From assembly GCF_016629665.1 (NCBI RefSeq), contig NZ_JAEPRQ010000003.1:186001-250000 (forward strand): 64,000 bases of DNA, read 5' to 3'. The translations under genes were made by a program, and so were the position numbers. This document shows, piece after piece, positions 25,490-33,674 of the stretch. Origin of the DNA: Paracoccus caeni. Its GTDB lineage: Bacteria; Pseudomonadota; Alphaproteobacteria; Rhodobacterales; Rhodobacteraceae. The notes under the pieces were generated by a model that had not been told where the DNA came from, searched no databases, and saw only the letters and a program-made list of their open reading frames with translations. Numbering within the stretch: the stretch's first letter is position 1; every line of letters begins with the position of its first letter.

Positions 25490-26368
25490 TCAGGTGCTGC
25501 GTTTGGCCAGCTCTCGCATGGTCTCGGTCATCCAGTCGGCAGGCGGTGTGGGCTGCCCGGCGGGTTGCCAGATCCCGTAAGTGCGACGTAGCCAGTCGAT
25601 TGCGGCCAGATCGGCCATGACCCTGTTATGGTCCGCCTCGACCAGATCGTGCAGCGCATCGACAGACCCGCAGGCCGCGCCCCTCATCCGGGGGCGTTCG
25701 GCAACCAGCCAGATCGGTATCCCCCGACGCTCGAACTGGCCCGACAGCCATGGATCGTCCACCGTCCAGATGATCTCGGGAATGTCCCAGGCGGCGTCGT
25801 CCAGCCAATCGGGACGCAGCAACACACCGCCATGACCCGACAGAAGATCGACATAGCCGCTGCTGGCATACATCGGTGATTTATAGGTGCAGAGGGACAG
25901 GATACGCTTCAACCGATAGAATAGCGGTTTGCGATCCCACCTGCGGGCGCGGGGCAAGCGGTCTGCTGCACGGGCGCTATCTGCAATATCGGGAAGGTTT
26001 TCGCCCGCTTCGACGATAACGCAGCCCGGATGGCGGGCGCTTTCACGCTTTAGCCGTGCGTGCCAGTCGGGATCGTAAAGTTTGTCGTCATCGCAGAACA
26101 GCAGATCCACATCCGCGTCGCGCAAATCGCGTGCTGCAGGCAGAACCTTTGTCGCCGGACCAAGATCGGCGGCGCAGCGATGGATGCTGATACCTTCGGG
26201 AACATCGGGCAAACGACCGTCCCAATCGGGGAAGCGTCGATAGGTTTCCGGGATATAAAGTCTGATATTTGCTGCCGGAAGTCGTTGAGCAAGTAGGCTT
26301 TCAAGCGTCGGTTGCAGAAGATTGAAGCGTGGGGGGATCGTCGAAAGCGTGATGATTGTGGCAGTCAT
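25490..26368 (-). CDS. Glycosyltransferase-like protein (GT-A type)
   Basis: A 292-residue protein that starts MTATIITLSTIPPRFNLLQP and has a nucleotide-sugar-binding-like acidic motif LLFCDDDKLYDPDW around residues 95-110, followed by YASSGYVDLLSGHGGVLLRP and WTVDDPWLSGQF, which resemble the acceptor and late acidic regions of GT-A folds. The exact family and sugar are unknown. It is divergent from the next glycosyltransferase gene (26443), and its opening resembles that of the third gene of this group. Shared involvement in a surface polysaccharide is an inference from clustering. Confidence 0.7.
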   Translation of the reverse strand: MTATIITLSTIPPRFNLLQPTLESLLAQRLPAANIRLYIPETYRRFPDWDGRLPDVPEGISIHRCAADLGPATKVLPAARDLRDADVDLLFCDDDKLYDPDWHARLKRESARHPGCVIVEAGENLPDIADSARAADRLPRARRWDRKPLFYRLKRILSLCTYKSPMYASSGYVDLLSGHGGVLLRPDWLDDAAWDIPEIIWTVDDPWLSGQFERRGIPIWLVAERPRMRGAACGSVDALHDLVEADHNRVMADLAAIDWLRRTYGIWQPAGQPTPPADWMTETMRELAKRST

Positions 26369-26442
26369 AAATATACCTGACGCCCTTGTCGGGCAGGTTG
26401 CAACTAAGCTAGCTGACGTGCAGGCTAACCTTTGCCCGAAAG

Positions 26443-27237
26443 ATGGACAATGTAATGGTCGATGACATTCTGAATATCCTGACCATGAAATGGGGCACGC
26501 TTTACAGTGCCGATGATGTGAACCGACTGGCTGCGCAGGTGCGCCGCCATCTGGCGCGGCCGCATCGGTTCGTGTGTTTCACCGACGATGCGACCGGGCT
26601 GGACCCGCAGATTGAGGCGCAGCCGCTGCCGGAGCTGGGTCTGCCCAAGGGGCATGGCGACACCCGTTGGCGCAAGCTGGGGATCTTTCGGCGCGATCTG
26701 GCCGGGCTGACCGGCACCGCGCTGTTTCTGGACATCGATCTGGTCGTCGTGGACGATCTTGCGCCATTCTTTGATCTGCCCGGCGCGTTTCATATCATCC
26801 GCGACGATGACCTGTTCCGCCCGAAGCCCTTGCGCAAGATCAACCCGGACCGCGACCGCTTCCTGCACAGCGTCGGCAATTCCAGCGTCTTCCGGTTCGA
26901 GATCGGGCAACACGCCTATATCCTCGACGCCTATCTGGCCGATCCTGCGGCGGCCACCGCGAATTATGAGATCAGCCAGCAGTTTCAATCCGCGCAGTTG
27001 GAAAAGCATGGCAACCTGAATTACTGGCCGAAGGGCTGGTGCGTCAGCTTCAAGAATGATTGCGTGCCGCGCAATTTTGCCAGCTACTTCCGCGATCCAA
27101 GCATGCCGGAAGGGGCGAAGATCGTGTTGTTCGCAGGCGCTCCGAAGATGGAGGACGTTTTCGCCGGGCGTGGGCATAAATGGTATCGCCGTATCGGCAA
27201 TATCGACTGGCTGCGCCGCGCGTGGGAAGCACCGTGA
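26443..27237 (+). CDS. Glycosyltransferase-like protein with DxD motif
   Basis: A 264-residue protein. It has the ILNILTMKWGTLYSADDVNR opening and HRFVCFTDDATGL typical of a glycosyltransferase group found in polysaccharide clusters, and a clear DxD-type motif ALFLDIDLVVVDDL near residues 85-100 for binding a nucleotide sugar through metal. GNLNYWPKGWCVSFKNDC lies near the C-terminus. The start may be the ATG at 26443 or at 26455; neither has a strong ribosome site. It overlaps the next gene by GTGA, so the two are co-translated. Confidence 0.75.
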   Translation: MDNVMVDDILNILTMKWGTLYSADDVNRLAAQVRRHLARPHRFVCFTDDATGLDPQIEAQPLPELGLPKGHGDTRWRKLGIFRRDLAGLTGTALFLDIDLVVVDDLAPFFDLPGAFHIIRDDDLFRPKPLRKINPDRDRFLHSVGNSSVFRFEIGQHAYILDAYLADPAAATANYEISQQFQSAQLEKHGNLNYWPKGWCVSFKNDCVPRNFASYFRDPSMPEGAKIVLFAGAPKMEDVFAGRGHKWYRRIGNIDWLRRAWEAP

Positions 27238-28055
27238 TCGGCGATCTGTTCCGGCAGTTCAAACATCGCCGCCGTCTTGCCCGCGCGATCAGCGACCTTG
27301 CCGCCCGTCCGCTCAATCAGGGCAGGGCTCATTCTCTTCCCGGCCCGCTGATCGTTTCGCTGACCAGCTATTCCGCGCGGTTCGGCACGCTGGCGCTGAC
27401 CTTGCGCGGCTTGCTGGGCCAGACGGTGCGGCCAGATAGGGTGATCCTGTGGCTGGATGAGGGCGATGAGACCCGCTTGCCGGAGGACGTCCGGGCATTG
27501 GACGGGCTTGAGATTGCCACCTGCCCGAACTGGCGATCCTACAAGAAGATCGTGCCGACGCTGCTGGCGCACCCGTCAGCCTATATCGTGACCGCCGACG
27601 ATGATGTCTATTATCCGGCAGAGTGGCTGGCGGGATTGGTCGATGCGGCGGCCTCGGGTGCAGCGGTTGCATGCCACCGGGCGCATCGCGTGGCGCTGAA
27701 CGCTGCGGGGCAGCCAGCGCCCTATGGCGAATGGGCGCATAACATTGACGCGCCTGAACGCTCTGGCCTGATCTTTCTGACCGGCGTGTCGGGGGTGATC
27801 TATACGCCCGGCGTGTTCCATGCCGATGTGACGCGCGACGATCTGTTTACCTCGCTCGCGCCGCGTTCGGACGATGTCTGGCTATACTGGATGCACCGCC
27901 TGAATGGGGTCGAGGCGCAAAAGATCGGAGGCCGCGCGCGGATTCTGGAATGGGAGGGCAGTCAGGCCCAAAGCCTGCGTTCCGAAAACCTGCACGGAAC
28001 CGGCAATGATCAGGCGGTCGCCGCGCTGTTGGCGCATTACGGCTGGCCGGGTTAG
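27234..28055 (+). CDS. Family 2-like glycosyltransferase
   Basis: A 273-residue protein starting at a GTG that overlaps the stop of the preceding glycosyltransferase gene (27234-27237). After a basic N-terminus it reads PLIVSLTSYSARFGTLALTL and has the metal-binding acidic motif TADDDVYYPAEWLAGLVDAA near 115-130, then FLTGVSGVIYTPGVF and RSDDVWLYWMHRLNG. The opening and motif order match the divergent gene at 25490-26368, so they may be distant paralogues. Acceptor and sugar are unknown. Confidence 0.75.
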   Translation: MIGDLFRQFKHRRRLARAISDLAARPLNQGRAHSLPGPLIVSLTSYSARFGTLALTLRGLLGQTVRPDRVILWLDEGDETRLPEDVRALDGLEIATCPNWRSYKKIVPTLLAHPSAYIVTADDDVYYPAEWLAGLVDAAASGAAVACHRAHRVALNAAGQPAPYGEWAHNIDAPERSGLIFLTGVSGVIYTPGVFHADVTRDDLFTSLAPRSDDVWLYWMHRLNGVEAQKIGGRARILEWEGSQAQSLRSENLHGTGNDQAVAALLAHYGWPG

Positions 28056-28076
28056 GCAAGCCCAAAGACGACCGGG

Positions 28077-28394
28077 TCAGCCCGCCGCCTGCCCGATATC
28101 CAGCCGGGTGAAGCGTCCGTCGGGTCCGGGCGTGAAGGTGAAATAGGTGCGAAAATCGCCCCATTGGTCGGAATGGAACTGGCCGATGACGGTGCGGCCA
28201 TCATCCTCGATCCGGTCGATGCTGACGAAACGCTCGGTCCCGATTGCATTGGTAAATTCGGCGAAATCGCGGCGATTGCCGTCATCATAAAGGTCGGGCG
28301 CGTCGGAGAAGCACGAAAGCCAGCTGGGCTTGTCATTGTTCTGCCAGGCGGTCAGCGCTGCGCGGACATTCGGATCGGTGATTGTTTCCAGCAT
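28077..28394 (-). CDS. SnoaL/NTF2-like small protein, putative
   Basis: A 105-residue soluble protein starting MLETITDPNVRAALTAWQNN. The aromatic-rich beta-sheet pattern (SWLSCFSDAPDLYDDGNRRD, then GQFHSDQWGDFRTYFTFTPG) resembles the NTF2-like/SnoaL fold, but the match is by eye only. The ATG at 28394 has AGGAG six bases upstream. It lies downstream of the SDR gene on the same strand, separated by 81 bases with two hairpins, so it may be in the same unit or have its own promoter. The catalytic role is unknown. Confidence 0.6.
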   Translation of the reverse strand: MLETITDPNVRAALTAWQNNDKPSWLSCFSDAPDLYDDGNRRDFAEFTNAIGTERFVSIDRIEDDGRTVIGQFHSDQWGDFRTYFTFTPGPDGRFTRLDIGQAAG

Positions 28395-28426
28395 CTCATG
28401 CTCCTGACGCTGATGGTTCGATGTCA

Positions 28427-28467
28427 TCCCGCGTGAAGCGGGACAGGCCGGCGGATTGCCCGCCGGC
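28427..28467 (-). terminator. Two hairpins after the SDR gene, the second resembling a dispersed repeat
   Basis: GCCGGCGG (28447-28454) pairs with CCGCCGGC (28460-28467) directly after the SDR stop. A second stem TCCCGC (28427-28432) with GCGGGA (28438-28443) lies within GTCATCCCGCGTGAAGCGGG. The latter resembles the TCATTCCCGCG-AAGCGGGAAT type of dispersed palindrome found in many proteobacteria. Confidence 0.55.
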
Positions 28468-28475
28468 CCGGCGTT

Positions 28476-29249
28476 TTACTTGGTGGTGTAGCCGCCATTG
28501 ACCAGAATCGTCTGGCCGGTCATCCACCAGCCTTCCGAGGTCAGGAACAGAATCCACGGCGCGATATCCTCGATATCGGTCAGCCCGGTTTTCGAAAAGT
28601 TCGACAAGGCAGCCGCGGTTTTGTGATAGGCGACCGCATCCTCGCCCTCGGCAGGGTAGAAGAAGGGCGTATCCATCGGACCCGGCCCGATTGCGGTCAC
28701 CGAGATCCCGCGTTCGCCGAACTCTTTCGAGGCGGCGCGGGTGAAGTGCTCGACCGGCGCTTTCAGGCCCTCATAGGCGGCATAGAACGGGGTAAAGGCC
28801 CCCAGAAGCGAGGTGACGACGGTCACGACCTTGCCGTTGTCGTTCACGTTCTTGCCTGCTTCCTTGAGGAAGAAGAAGGCGGATTTGATGTTCACGGCGC
28901 TGGACTGATCGAATTCAGCCTCGCTGACCTCAAGGATCGGCTTTTTGATGACCATGCCCACCGTGTTGACCGCAATGTCAGGTCGTCCGACGGCGGCCAC
29001 CACGTCGCTGAACAGTTTCTCCATCGCCCCGGCGCTGGTCAGATCGGCCTGAAAGGCGGCGGCTTCGGCGCCAGCGGCCTTGACGGCGGCGACGGTTTCC
29101 TCGGCCTCAGCCTTGGCGGCGTCGCTGTTGTAATGGATCGCGACGGCCTTTGCCCCGGCCTTCGCATATTCGCGCGCCAGAAGCCCGCCAAGGTTTTTCG
29201 CGCCACCTGCAATCAGGACGACTTTACCCTCAATACCATTTCTCGACAT
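28476..29249 (-). CDS. Short-chain dehydrogenase/reductase (SDR)
   Basis: NAD(P)-dependent oxidoreductase of 257 residues with a Rossmann fold: VVLIAGGAKNLGGLLAREYA gives the dinucleotide-binding loop, HYNSDAAK the cofactor region, and YAAYEGLKAPVEHF the catalytic YxxxK. A C-terminal WWMTGQTILVNGGY is typical of SDRs. The substrate is not predictable. The ATG at 29249 has GAGGAGAG upstream. The gene is divergent from a LysR regulator, which probably controls it. Confidence 0.9.
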   Translation of the reverse strand: MSRNGIEGKVVLIAGGAKNLGGLLAREYAKAGAKAVAIHYNSDAAKAEAEETVAAVKAAGAEAAAFQADLTSAGAMEKLFSDVVAAVGRPDIAVNTVGMVIKKPILEVSEAEFDQSSAVNIKSAFFFLKEAGKNVNDNGKVVTVVTSLLGAFTPFYAAYEGLKAPVEHFTRAASKEFGERGISVTAIGPGPMDTPFFYPAEGEDAVAYHKTAAALSNFSKTGLTDIEDIAPWILFLTSEGWWMTGQTILVNGGYTTK

Positions 29250-29344
29250 GAAATCTCTCCTCATAGACGAATGTGCCGTTCCCGCTTGCGGGCCGGACTG
29301 GTCAAGAATTGGAGCATGAGGCGTCAGCGGCAACCCGGCCTCCC

Positions 29345-29375
29345 TTGACAGCTGCTGTCGGAAAATCCGAACAAT
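29345..29375 (+). promoter_or_regulatory. Candidate LysR promoter overlapped by two small palindromes
   Basis: TTGACA (29345-29350) lies 36 bases before the LysR ATG, with AACAAT (29370-29375) at a long 19-base spacing. Two inverted repeats overlap it: GACAG-N3-CTGTC (29347-29359) and TCGGA-N3-TCCGA (29358-29370). If real, the transcript would start almost at the ATG. The repeats could be regulator sites for the SDR/LysR pair. Confidence 0.35.
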
Positions 29376-29380
29376 CGGGC

Positions 29381-30295
29381 ATGGATCGCTTTCGCCAGAT
29401 GCAGATATTCGTGCAGGTCGTGGAAAGCGGCAATCTGTCGCGCGCCGCCGAGGCGCTGAGGCTGCCACGTTCGACCGTCTCGACCGAGCTGCAGGCGCTT
29501 GAAGATCGGTTGCAGTGCCAATTGCTGCATCGCACTACCCGTCAGATGGTCCCGACCCGCGACGGGATCGAGTTCCTGCCGGTTGCGCGCGAGATCATCG
29601 AAGCGGTGCTTTCAGCCGAGTCGATGTTCCTGCAACCCGAGGACGGGATCGTCGGCAGGCTGCGCATCGACATGCCCAGCCGCATCGCCCGCAAGATCGT
29701 CGTGCCCGCGCTGCCGGGCTTTCTTGCCGCGCATCCGGGGTTGTCGGTCGAGTTGAGCGCGCATGACCGTTTCACCGATCTGGTCGCGAATGCGGTCGAT
29801 TGTGCGTTGCGTGTCGGCTCGTTGGACGATTCCGGCCTGATCGGGCGGAAGCTGGGTGATCTGCCCTTCGCCACCTGCGCCAGCCCGGACTATCTCGCCC
29901 GGTTCGGCACGCCCAAGGTGCCTGACGATCTGGCCGGGCACAGGCTGGTCAGCTACGCGCCGCGATTTCCTGCCACGTCCTCTGATCTGACGTTTCTGGT
30001 CCGGGAGAACTTGTCAGAGGTGACTTTGCCCAGCTCGATCATGGTCGACAACGCCGAAGCCTATATCGCGGCGGCGGTAGCGGGGCTTGGGATCGTTCAA
30101 CTGCCCGCCTATGACGTGCAGGATTTGATCGCGGCGGGCTTGTTGGTCGCGCTGCTGCCCGAGCATGCGCCGCCGCCCGAACCGCTGACATTCCTGTTCG
30201 TCCAGCGCCGCAACCTGCCGCGTGGGGTGAGGTTGTTTCAGGAATGGTTGGTCGAAAGGCTGGTCGAGGCGCAGGTCATTGCCGATCCCGCATAG
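29381..30295 (+). CDS. LysR-family transcriptional regulator
   Basis: A 304-residue regulator. The N-terminal winged helix has FVQVVESGNLSRAAEALRLP followed by STVSTELQALEDRLQCQLLH, and the substrate-binding domain begins around residue 90 (GRLRIDMPSRIARKIVVPAL). This type (CrgA-like/DsdC-like) often regulates a divergent oxidoreductase, here the SDR at 28476-29249. The ATG at 29381 is the first at which the helix-turn-helix is complete; the frame continues upstream to 29273. It is convergent with the peroxiredoxin gene, with a 13-bp terminator-like palindrome between. Confidence 0.92.
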   Translation: MDRFRQMQIFVQVVESGNLSRAAEALRLPRSTVSTELQALEDRLQCQLLHRTTRQMVPTRDGIEFLPVAREIIEAVLSAESMFLQPEDGIVGRLRIDMPSRIARKIVVPALPGFLAAHPGLSVELSAHDRFTDLVANAVDCALRVGSLDDSGLIGRKLGDLPFATCASPDYLARFGTPKVPDDLAGHRLVSYAPRFPATSSDLTFLVRENLSEVTLPSSIMVDNAEAYIAAAVAGLGIVQLPAYDVQDLIAAGLLVALLPEHAPPPEPLTFLFVQRRNLPRGVRLFQEWLVERLVEAQVIADPA

Positions 30296-30331
30296 GTGCG
30301 ACCGGCCTTGCCGGTAGCTGGCGTAAAGACC

Positions 30332-30364
30332 GATCAGGCAACCGACAGTGCCGGTTGCCTGATC
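30332..30364. terminator. Bidirectional terminator-like palindrome
   Basis: Perfect 13-bp arms GATCAGGCAACCG (30332-30344) and CGGTTGCCTGATC (30352-30364) with a 7-base loop lie between the convergent LysR and peroxiredoxin genes. The symmetry and place fit a shared transcription terminator, although T-tracts are poor. Confidence 0.75.
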
Positions 30365-30372
30365 CGCGGTGA

Positions 30373-31029
30373 TTATGCCGGGTCTTTCGCGAAACGCAGA
30401 TAGGGCAGCTTGATATCCAGCGGGCCGTATTTCGCCTCGGCTGCTTCATTGTCCAGCGCCAGTGCAACGATCACGTCCTGACCGGGCACCCAGTTGGCCG
30501 GGGTGGCGATGGGCACGCCGTCGGTCTTGATCACCGCATCCAGCGCGCGGACGATCTCGGCGAAGTTGCGGCCGATCGACATCGGATAGGTCATCGTCAG
30601 CCGGACTTTCTTGTCCGGGCCGATGATGAACACGGTGCGGACGGTGGCCGAATGCGCCGGTGTGCGACCCTCGGTCGGCAGGTAATATTCGGCGGGCAGC
30701 ATGTCATAGGCCTTTGCCACCACCAGATCGCGGTCGTCGATCATGGCGAAATTCGCCGGTGCGCCTGCGATCTTCTCGATATCGGCCTTCCATTTGCCGT
30801 GATCCTCGACCGAGTCGACCGAGACGCCCAGAACCTTGGTGTTCCGCTTTTCGAACTCTGGCACCAGTTGCGCGACGGCGCCGAACTCGGTCGTGCAGAC
30901 AGGGGTGAAATCGCGGGGATGGCTGAAGACAATGGCGTAACTGTCACCCAGCCAGTCGTGGAAATGGATCTCGCCCTCGGTCGAGTTGGCGGTGAAATCG
31001 GGGGCGATGTCATTGATGCGCAGCGACAT
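30373..31029 (-). CDS. Peroxiredoxin (1-Cys/Prx6 type)
   Basis: Thiol peroxidase of 218 residues. The peroxidatic Cys45 lies in FSHPRDFTPVCTTEFG, the usual Prx6/AhpC-type site, and the C-terminal extension (WVPGQDVIVALALDNEAAEA to KDPA) is the Prx6 dimerisation domain. No obvious resolving cysteine is seen, so it is likely 1-Cys. It reduces peroxides in the cytoplasm. The start at 31029 follows GGAAAGGAC on the minus strand. It is divergent from the aldehyde dehydrogenase gene with a short palindrome between. Confidence 0.93.
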   Translation of the reverse strand: MSLRINDIAPDFTANSTEGEIHFHDWLGDSYAIVFSHPRDFTPVCTTEFGAVAQLVPEFEKRNTKVLGVSVDSVEDHGKWKADIEKIAGAPANFAMIDDRDLVVAKAYDMLPAEYYLPTEGRTPAHSATVRTVFIIGPDKKVRLTMTYPMSIGRNFAEIVRALDAVIKTDGVPIATPANWVPGQDVIVALALDNEAAEAKYGPLDIKLPYLRFAKDPA

Positions 31030-31100
31030 GCGAATAGTCCTTTCCGTTGTCGAGTCGCGGACACCATATGCCGATGCCGGGAAAATACCAGTGCTGTTTG

Positions 31101-31117
31101 ACGACAAATATAGTCGT
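31101..31117. promoter_or_regulatory. Palindrome in the divergent peroxiredoxin/aldehyde dehydrogenase region
   Basis: ACGAC (31101-31105) and GTCGT (31113-31117) flank AAATATA. It lies about 72 bases upstream of the peroxiredoxin start and 80 bases upstream of the aldehyde dehydrogenase start, in the AT-richest part of the 167-base gap. It could be an operator for a shared regulator that is not encoded next to it. Confidence 0.35.
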
Positions 31118-31196
31118 GATTTGTGATGCCGATTATGGGTTGCACCCGCCCGGTCGGCAGATCACCCTGACGCGAAGCAGAAGACAGGAGGATGCG

Positions 31197-32642
31197 ATGA
31201 GCGAGCTGCTGGACAAGCGCAAATTCTATATCAACGGGCAATGGGTCGCGCCGTCGCGCAAGAATGATCTGGAGGTCATCGACCCCTCGACCGAAGAGCC
31301 GGTGGCGGTGATTTCGCTGGGCGATCAGGTAGATACGGATGCTGCCGTGGCTGCGGCCAAGGCTGCCTTCCCGGCATGGTCGCGGACCAGCCCGTCCGAG
31401 CGTCTGGCCTATGTCGAGAAGATCCTTGAGATTTATCAGCGTCGTGCGAAGGACATGGCTTCCGCGATCACGCATGAAATGGGTGCGCCGGAGGATATGT
31501 CGCTGGCCGATCAGGTCGGCGCGGGCGCCTATCACATCCAGAACTTCATCACCGCTTTCAAGGATTTCCAGTTCATCCGTCCGCTGGGCGATCACGCCCC
31601 GACCAGCATGGTCGCATGGGAGCCGGTTGGCGTCGTGGGGCTTATCACGCCGTGGAACTGGCCGATGAACCAGGTGACGCTGAAGGTGATCCCGGCGCTT
31701 CTGGCAGGGGATACCTGCGTGCTGAAACCGTCCGAGATCGCGCCTCTGTCGTCGATGGTTTTCGCCGAAATGGTGGATGAGGCCGGGCTGCCGAAAGGGG
31801 TTTTCAATCTGGTGAACGGCGACGGCGCGGGCGTGGGGACGCAACTGTCCACGCATCCCGATGTGGCGATGATCAGCTTCACCGGCTCGACCCGCGCCGG
31901 GATTGCGATCAGCAAGGCCGCCGCTGACAGCCTGAAGAAGGTGGTGTTGGAACTTGGCGGCAAGGGGGCGAATATCGTCTTCGCGGATGCTGACGAGAAG
32001 GCCGTGGTCCGCGGGGCGAGGCATTGTTTTTACAATAGCGGCCAATCCTGCAATGCACCAACGCGCATGCTGGTCGAGCGGTCGGTCTATGATCGTGCGG
32101 TCGAGACGGCTGCAAAGGTCGCGGCAGAAACGCCGGTGGCCACGGCGCATCAATCCGGGCGTCATATCGGGCCGGTGGTCAGCAAGCAGCAATGGGAGAA
32201 GATACAGGATCTGATCCAGAAGGGTATCGACGAAGGTGCTCGTCTGGTCGCCGGCGGACCGGGTTTGCCGGAAGGTGTCAACCGGGGCTATTTCGTCCGT
32301 CCGACGGTATTCGCCGATGTCTCGAACGACATGATCGTGGCCCAGCAAGAGATTTTCGGGCCGGTGCTGTCGATCATCCCCTTCGACGACGAGGAAGAGG
32401 CGATCGCGATTGCCAATGACACGCCCTATGGTCTGACGAACTACATTCAGTCGCAGGACGGCAGCAAACGTAACCGTGTCGCGCGGCAGGTGCAGTCGGG
32501 AATGGTCGAGATGAATGGCGAGTCGCGCGGAGCAGGCTCGGCATTCGGCGGCGTGAAGATGTCCGGTCGCGCACGCGAGGGTGGCGTCATGGGGCTGGAA
32601 GAGTTTATGGATTCCAAGCAGATAAGTGGCTGGGACGTGTGA
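31197..32642 (+). CDS. Aldehyde dehydrogenase family protein
   Basis: NAD(P)+-dependent oxidation of an aldehyde to an acid. The 481 residues include the GVVGLITPWNWPMNQ motif, cofactor-binding SFTGSTRAGIAISKAAADS, general base Glu252 in VVLELGGKGANIVF, and nucleophile Cys285 in NSGQSCNAPTRM, 33 residues apart as in the family. The FGPVLSIIPFDDEEEA motif is also present. The aldehyde is unknown. The ATG at 31197 has AGGAGG six bases upstream. The structured 3'-end element copy C follows. Confidence 0.94.
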   Translation: MSELLDKRKFYINGQWVAPSRKNDLEVIDPSTEEPVAVISLGDQVDTDAAVAAAKAAFPAWSRTSPSERLAYVEKILEIYQRRAKDMASAITHEMGAPEDMSLADQVGAGAYHIQNFITAFKDFQFIRPLGDHAPTSMVAWEPVGVVGLITPWNWPMNQVTLKVIPALLAGDTCVLKPSEIAPLSSMVFAEMVDEAGLPKGVFNLVNGDGAGVGTQLSTHPDVAMISFTGSTRAGIAISKAAADSLKKVVLELGGKGANIVFADADEKAVVRGARHCFYNSGQSCNAPTRMLVERSVYDRAVETAAKVAAETPVATAHQSGRHIGPVVSKQQWEKIQDLIQKGIDEGARLVAGGPGLPEGVNRGYFVRPTVFADVSNDMIVAQQEIFGPVLSIIPFDDEEEAIAIANDTPYGLTNYIQSQDGSKRNRVARQVQSGMVEMNGESRGAGSAFGGVKMSGRAREGGVMGLEEFMDSKQISGWDV

Positions 32643-32669
32643 TCCCGGTCGCTTAAGGGTAGAGCGGAA

Positions 32670-32720
32670 CCGGGGGTTTCACACCCCCGGACCCCCGTGG
32701 GATATTTCAAAGACCAAAGC
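32670..32720 (+). repeat. Structured 3'-end element, copy C (after aldehyde dehydrogenase)
   Basis: Perfect stem CCGGGGGT (32670-32677) with ACCCCCGG (32683-32690) lies 27 bases after the stop, then ACCCCCGTGGGATATTTCAA and GACCAAAGC (about 32712-32720). It lacks the second stem of copies A and B but has the same CCCCC-GGATATTT-CCAA tail. Confidence 0.65.
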
Positions 32721-32831
32721 AGGACATATCGCTGCCCGGTTTTTCGGGAAGTAGTGAAGATTTGATGCGTTAACTTGCTTTCAGAGGGCAAGCGGGCCGA
32801 CATTCCTCGCCATATTCAATGCGAGGGGCAG

Positions 32832-33593
32832 ATGGCTGCGCAAAAGGGATCGGCGGGCTCGCCGATCATCATCAAAAGGTCGGTAAGTGCCGTTCAGGAA
32901 GCGCATCATGGCGGGGCGTGGAAGGTTGCCTATGCGGACTTCGTGACCGCGATGATGGCCTTTTTCCTGCTGATGTGGCTGCTGAATGCCACCACCGAGA
33001 AGCAGCGGGAAGGGCTGGCGGATTACTTCAACCCGACTGTGACGCGAAGCCCCGGCGCGGCGGGGAACGGGACCGAGTTCGGTGTGCGGCATGCGATTTT
33101 CGACATACCGGACAATGCAAAGGCGGCAGATTTCGAACGTGTGGCACGTCAGGTTCAGGATCAGTTGACCGGCTCTGGTGCCGAATCGATGCAGTTGACC
33201 AATATGTTGAAGCATGTGGTGACGCGCATGACCGACGAGGGGTTGGTCATCGAACTGACTGATCTGACCGATGATCCGCTTTTCGTGGAAGATACAGGTC
33301 AACCGCAACCTGCGCTGGTGGATTTGAGCCGTGTTCTGGCAGATGCCCTGCGGCATGTGCGTAATGATATCGCCATCGCGGGCCATGTGAGGGGATACCC
33401 GGAAATGATGGTCGCATCGCCGGTCTGGGCGCTGTCGGACGCCCGCGCGCACGCGGTTCGCAACCTTCTGGAGCAGGCTGAAATGAACCCTCAGCGGATT
33501 CAGCGCGTGAGCGGATATGCCGATCGAAAGCAGCGCTCGGCAAACCCCATGGACCCAGCCAATAACCGGATCGAAGTGATTTTACTGAGATAA
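32832..33593 (+). CDS. motB: Flagellar motor protein MotB
   Basis: Stator subunit that anchors the MotA/MotB proton channel to peptidoglycan. The 253 residues have one membrane segment (about 33-51) with the proton-carrying Asp36 in WKVAYADFVTAMMAFFLLMW, a plug/linker region, and a C-terminal OmpA-like peptidoglycan-binding domain (VRGYPEMMVASPVWALSDAR and GYADRKQRSANPMDPANNRI). motA is not adjacent in this window. The ATG at 32832 is preferred; the frame extends to 32775 without homology. It starts the flagellar stretch and flgE follows 81 bases later. Confidence 0.94.
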   Translation: MAAQKGSAGSPIIIKRSVSAVQEAHHGGAWKVAYADFVTAMMAFFLLMWLLNATTEKQREGLADYFNPTVTRSPGAAGNGTEFGVRHAIFDIPDNAKAADFERVARQVQDQLTGSGAESMQLTNMLKHVVTRMTDEGLVIELTDLTDDPLFVEDTGQPQPALVDLSRVLADALRHVRNDIAIAGHVRGYPEMMVASPVWALSDARAHAVRNLLEQAEMNPQRIQRVSGYADRKQRSANPMDPANNRIEVILLR

Positions 33594-33674
33594 CAGCCAA
33601 TCCGCGCGCCGATTAGGCGAATCTTAATCTGGCGCGGAGATAGTGACGACCAAGGCAAGCGAAGGGGGCTTTTC

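Noticed and set aside
33594..33674. A sigma-54 (-24/-12) promoter before flgE
   Set aside because: TGGCGCGG is present, but the required GC 10-11 bases downstream does not follow, so no case can be made.
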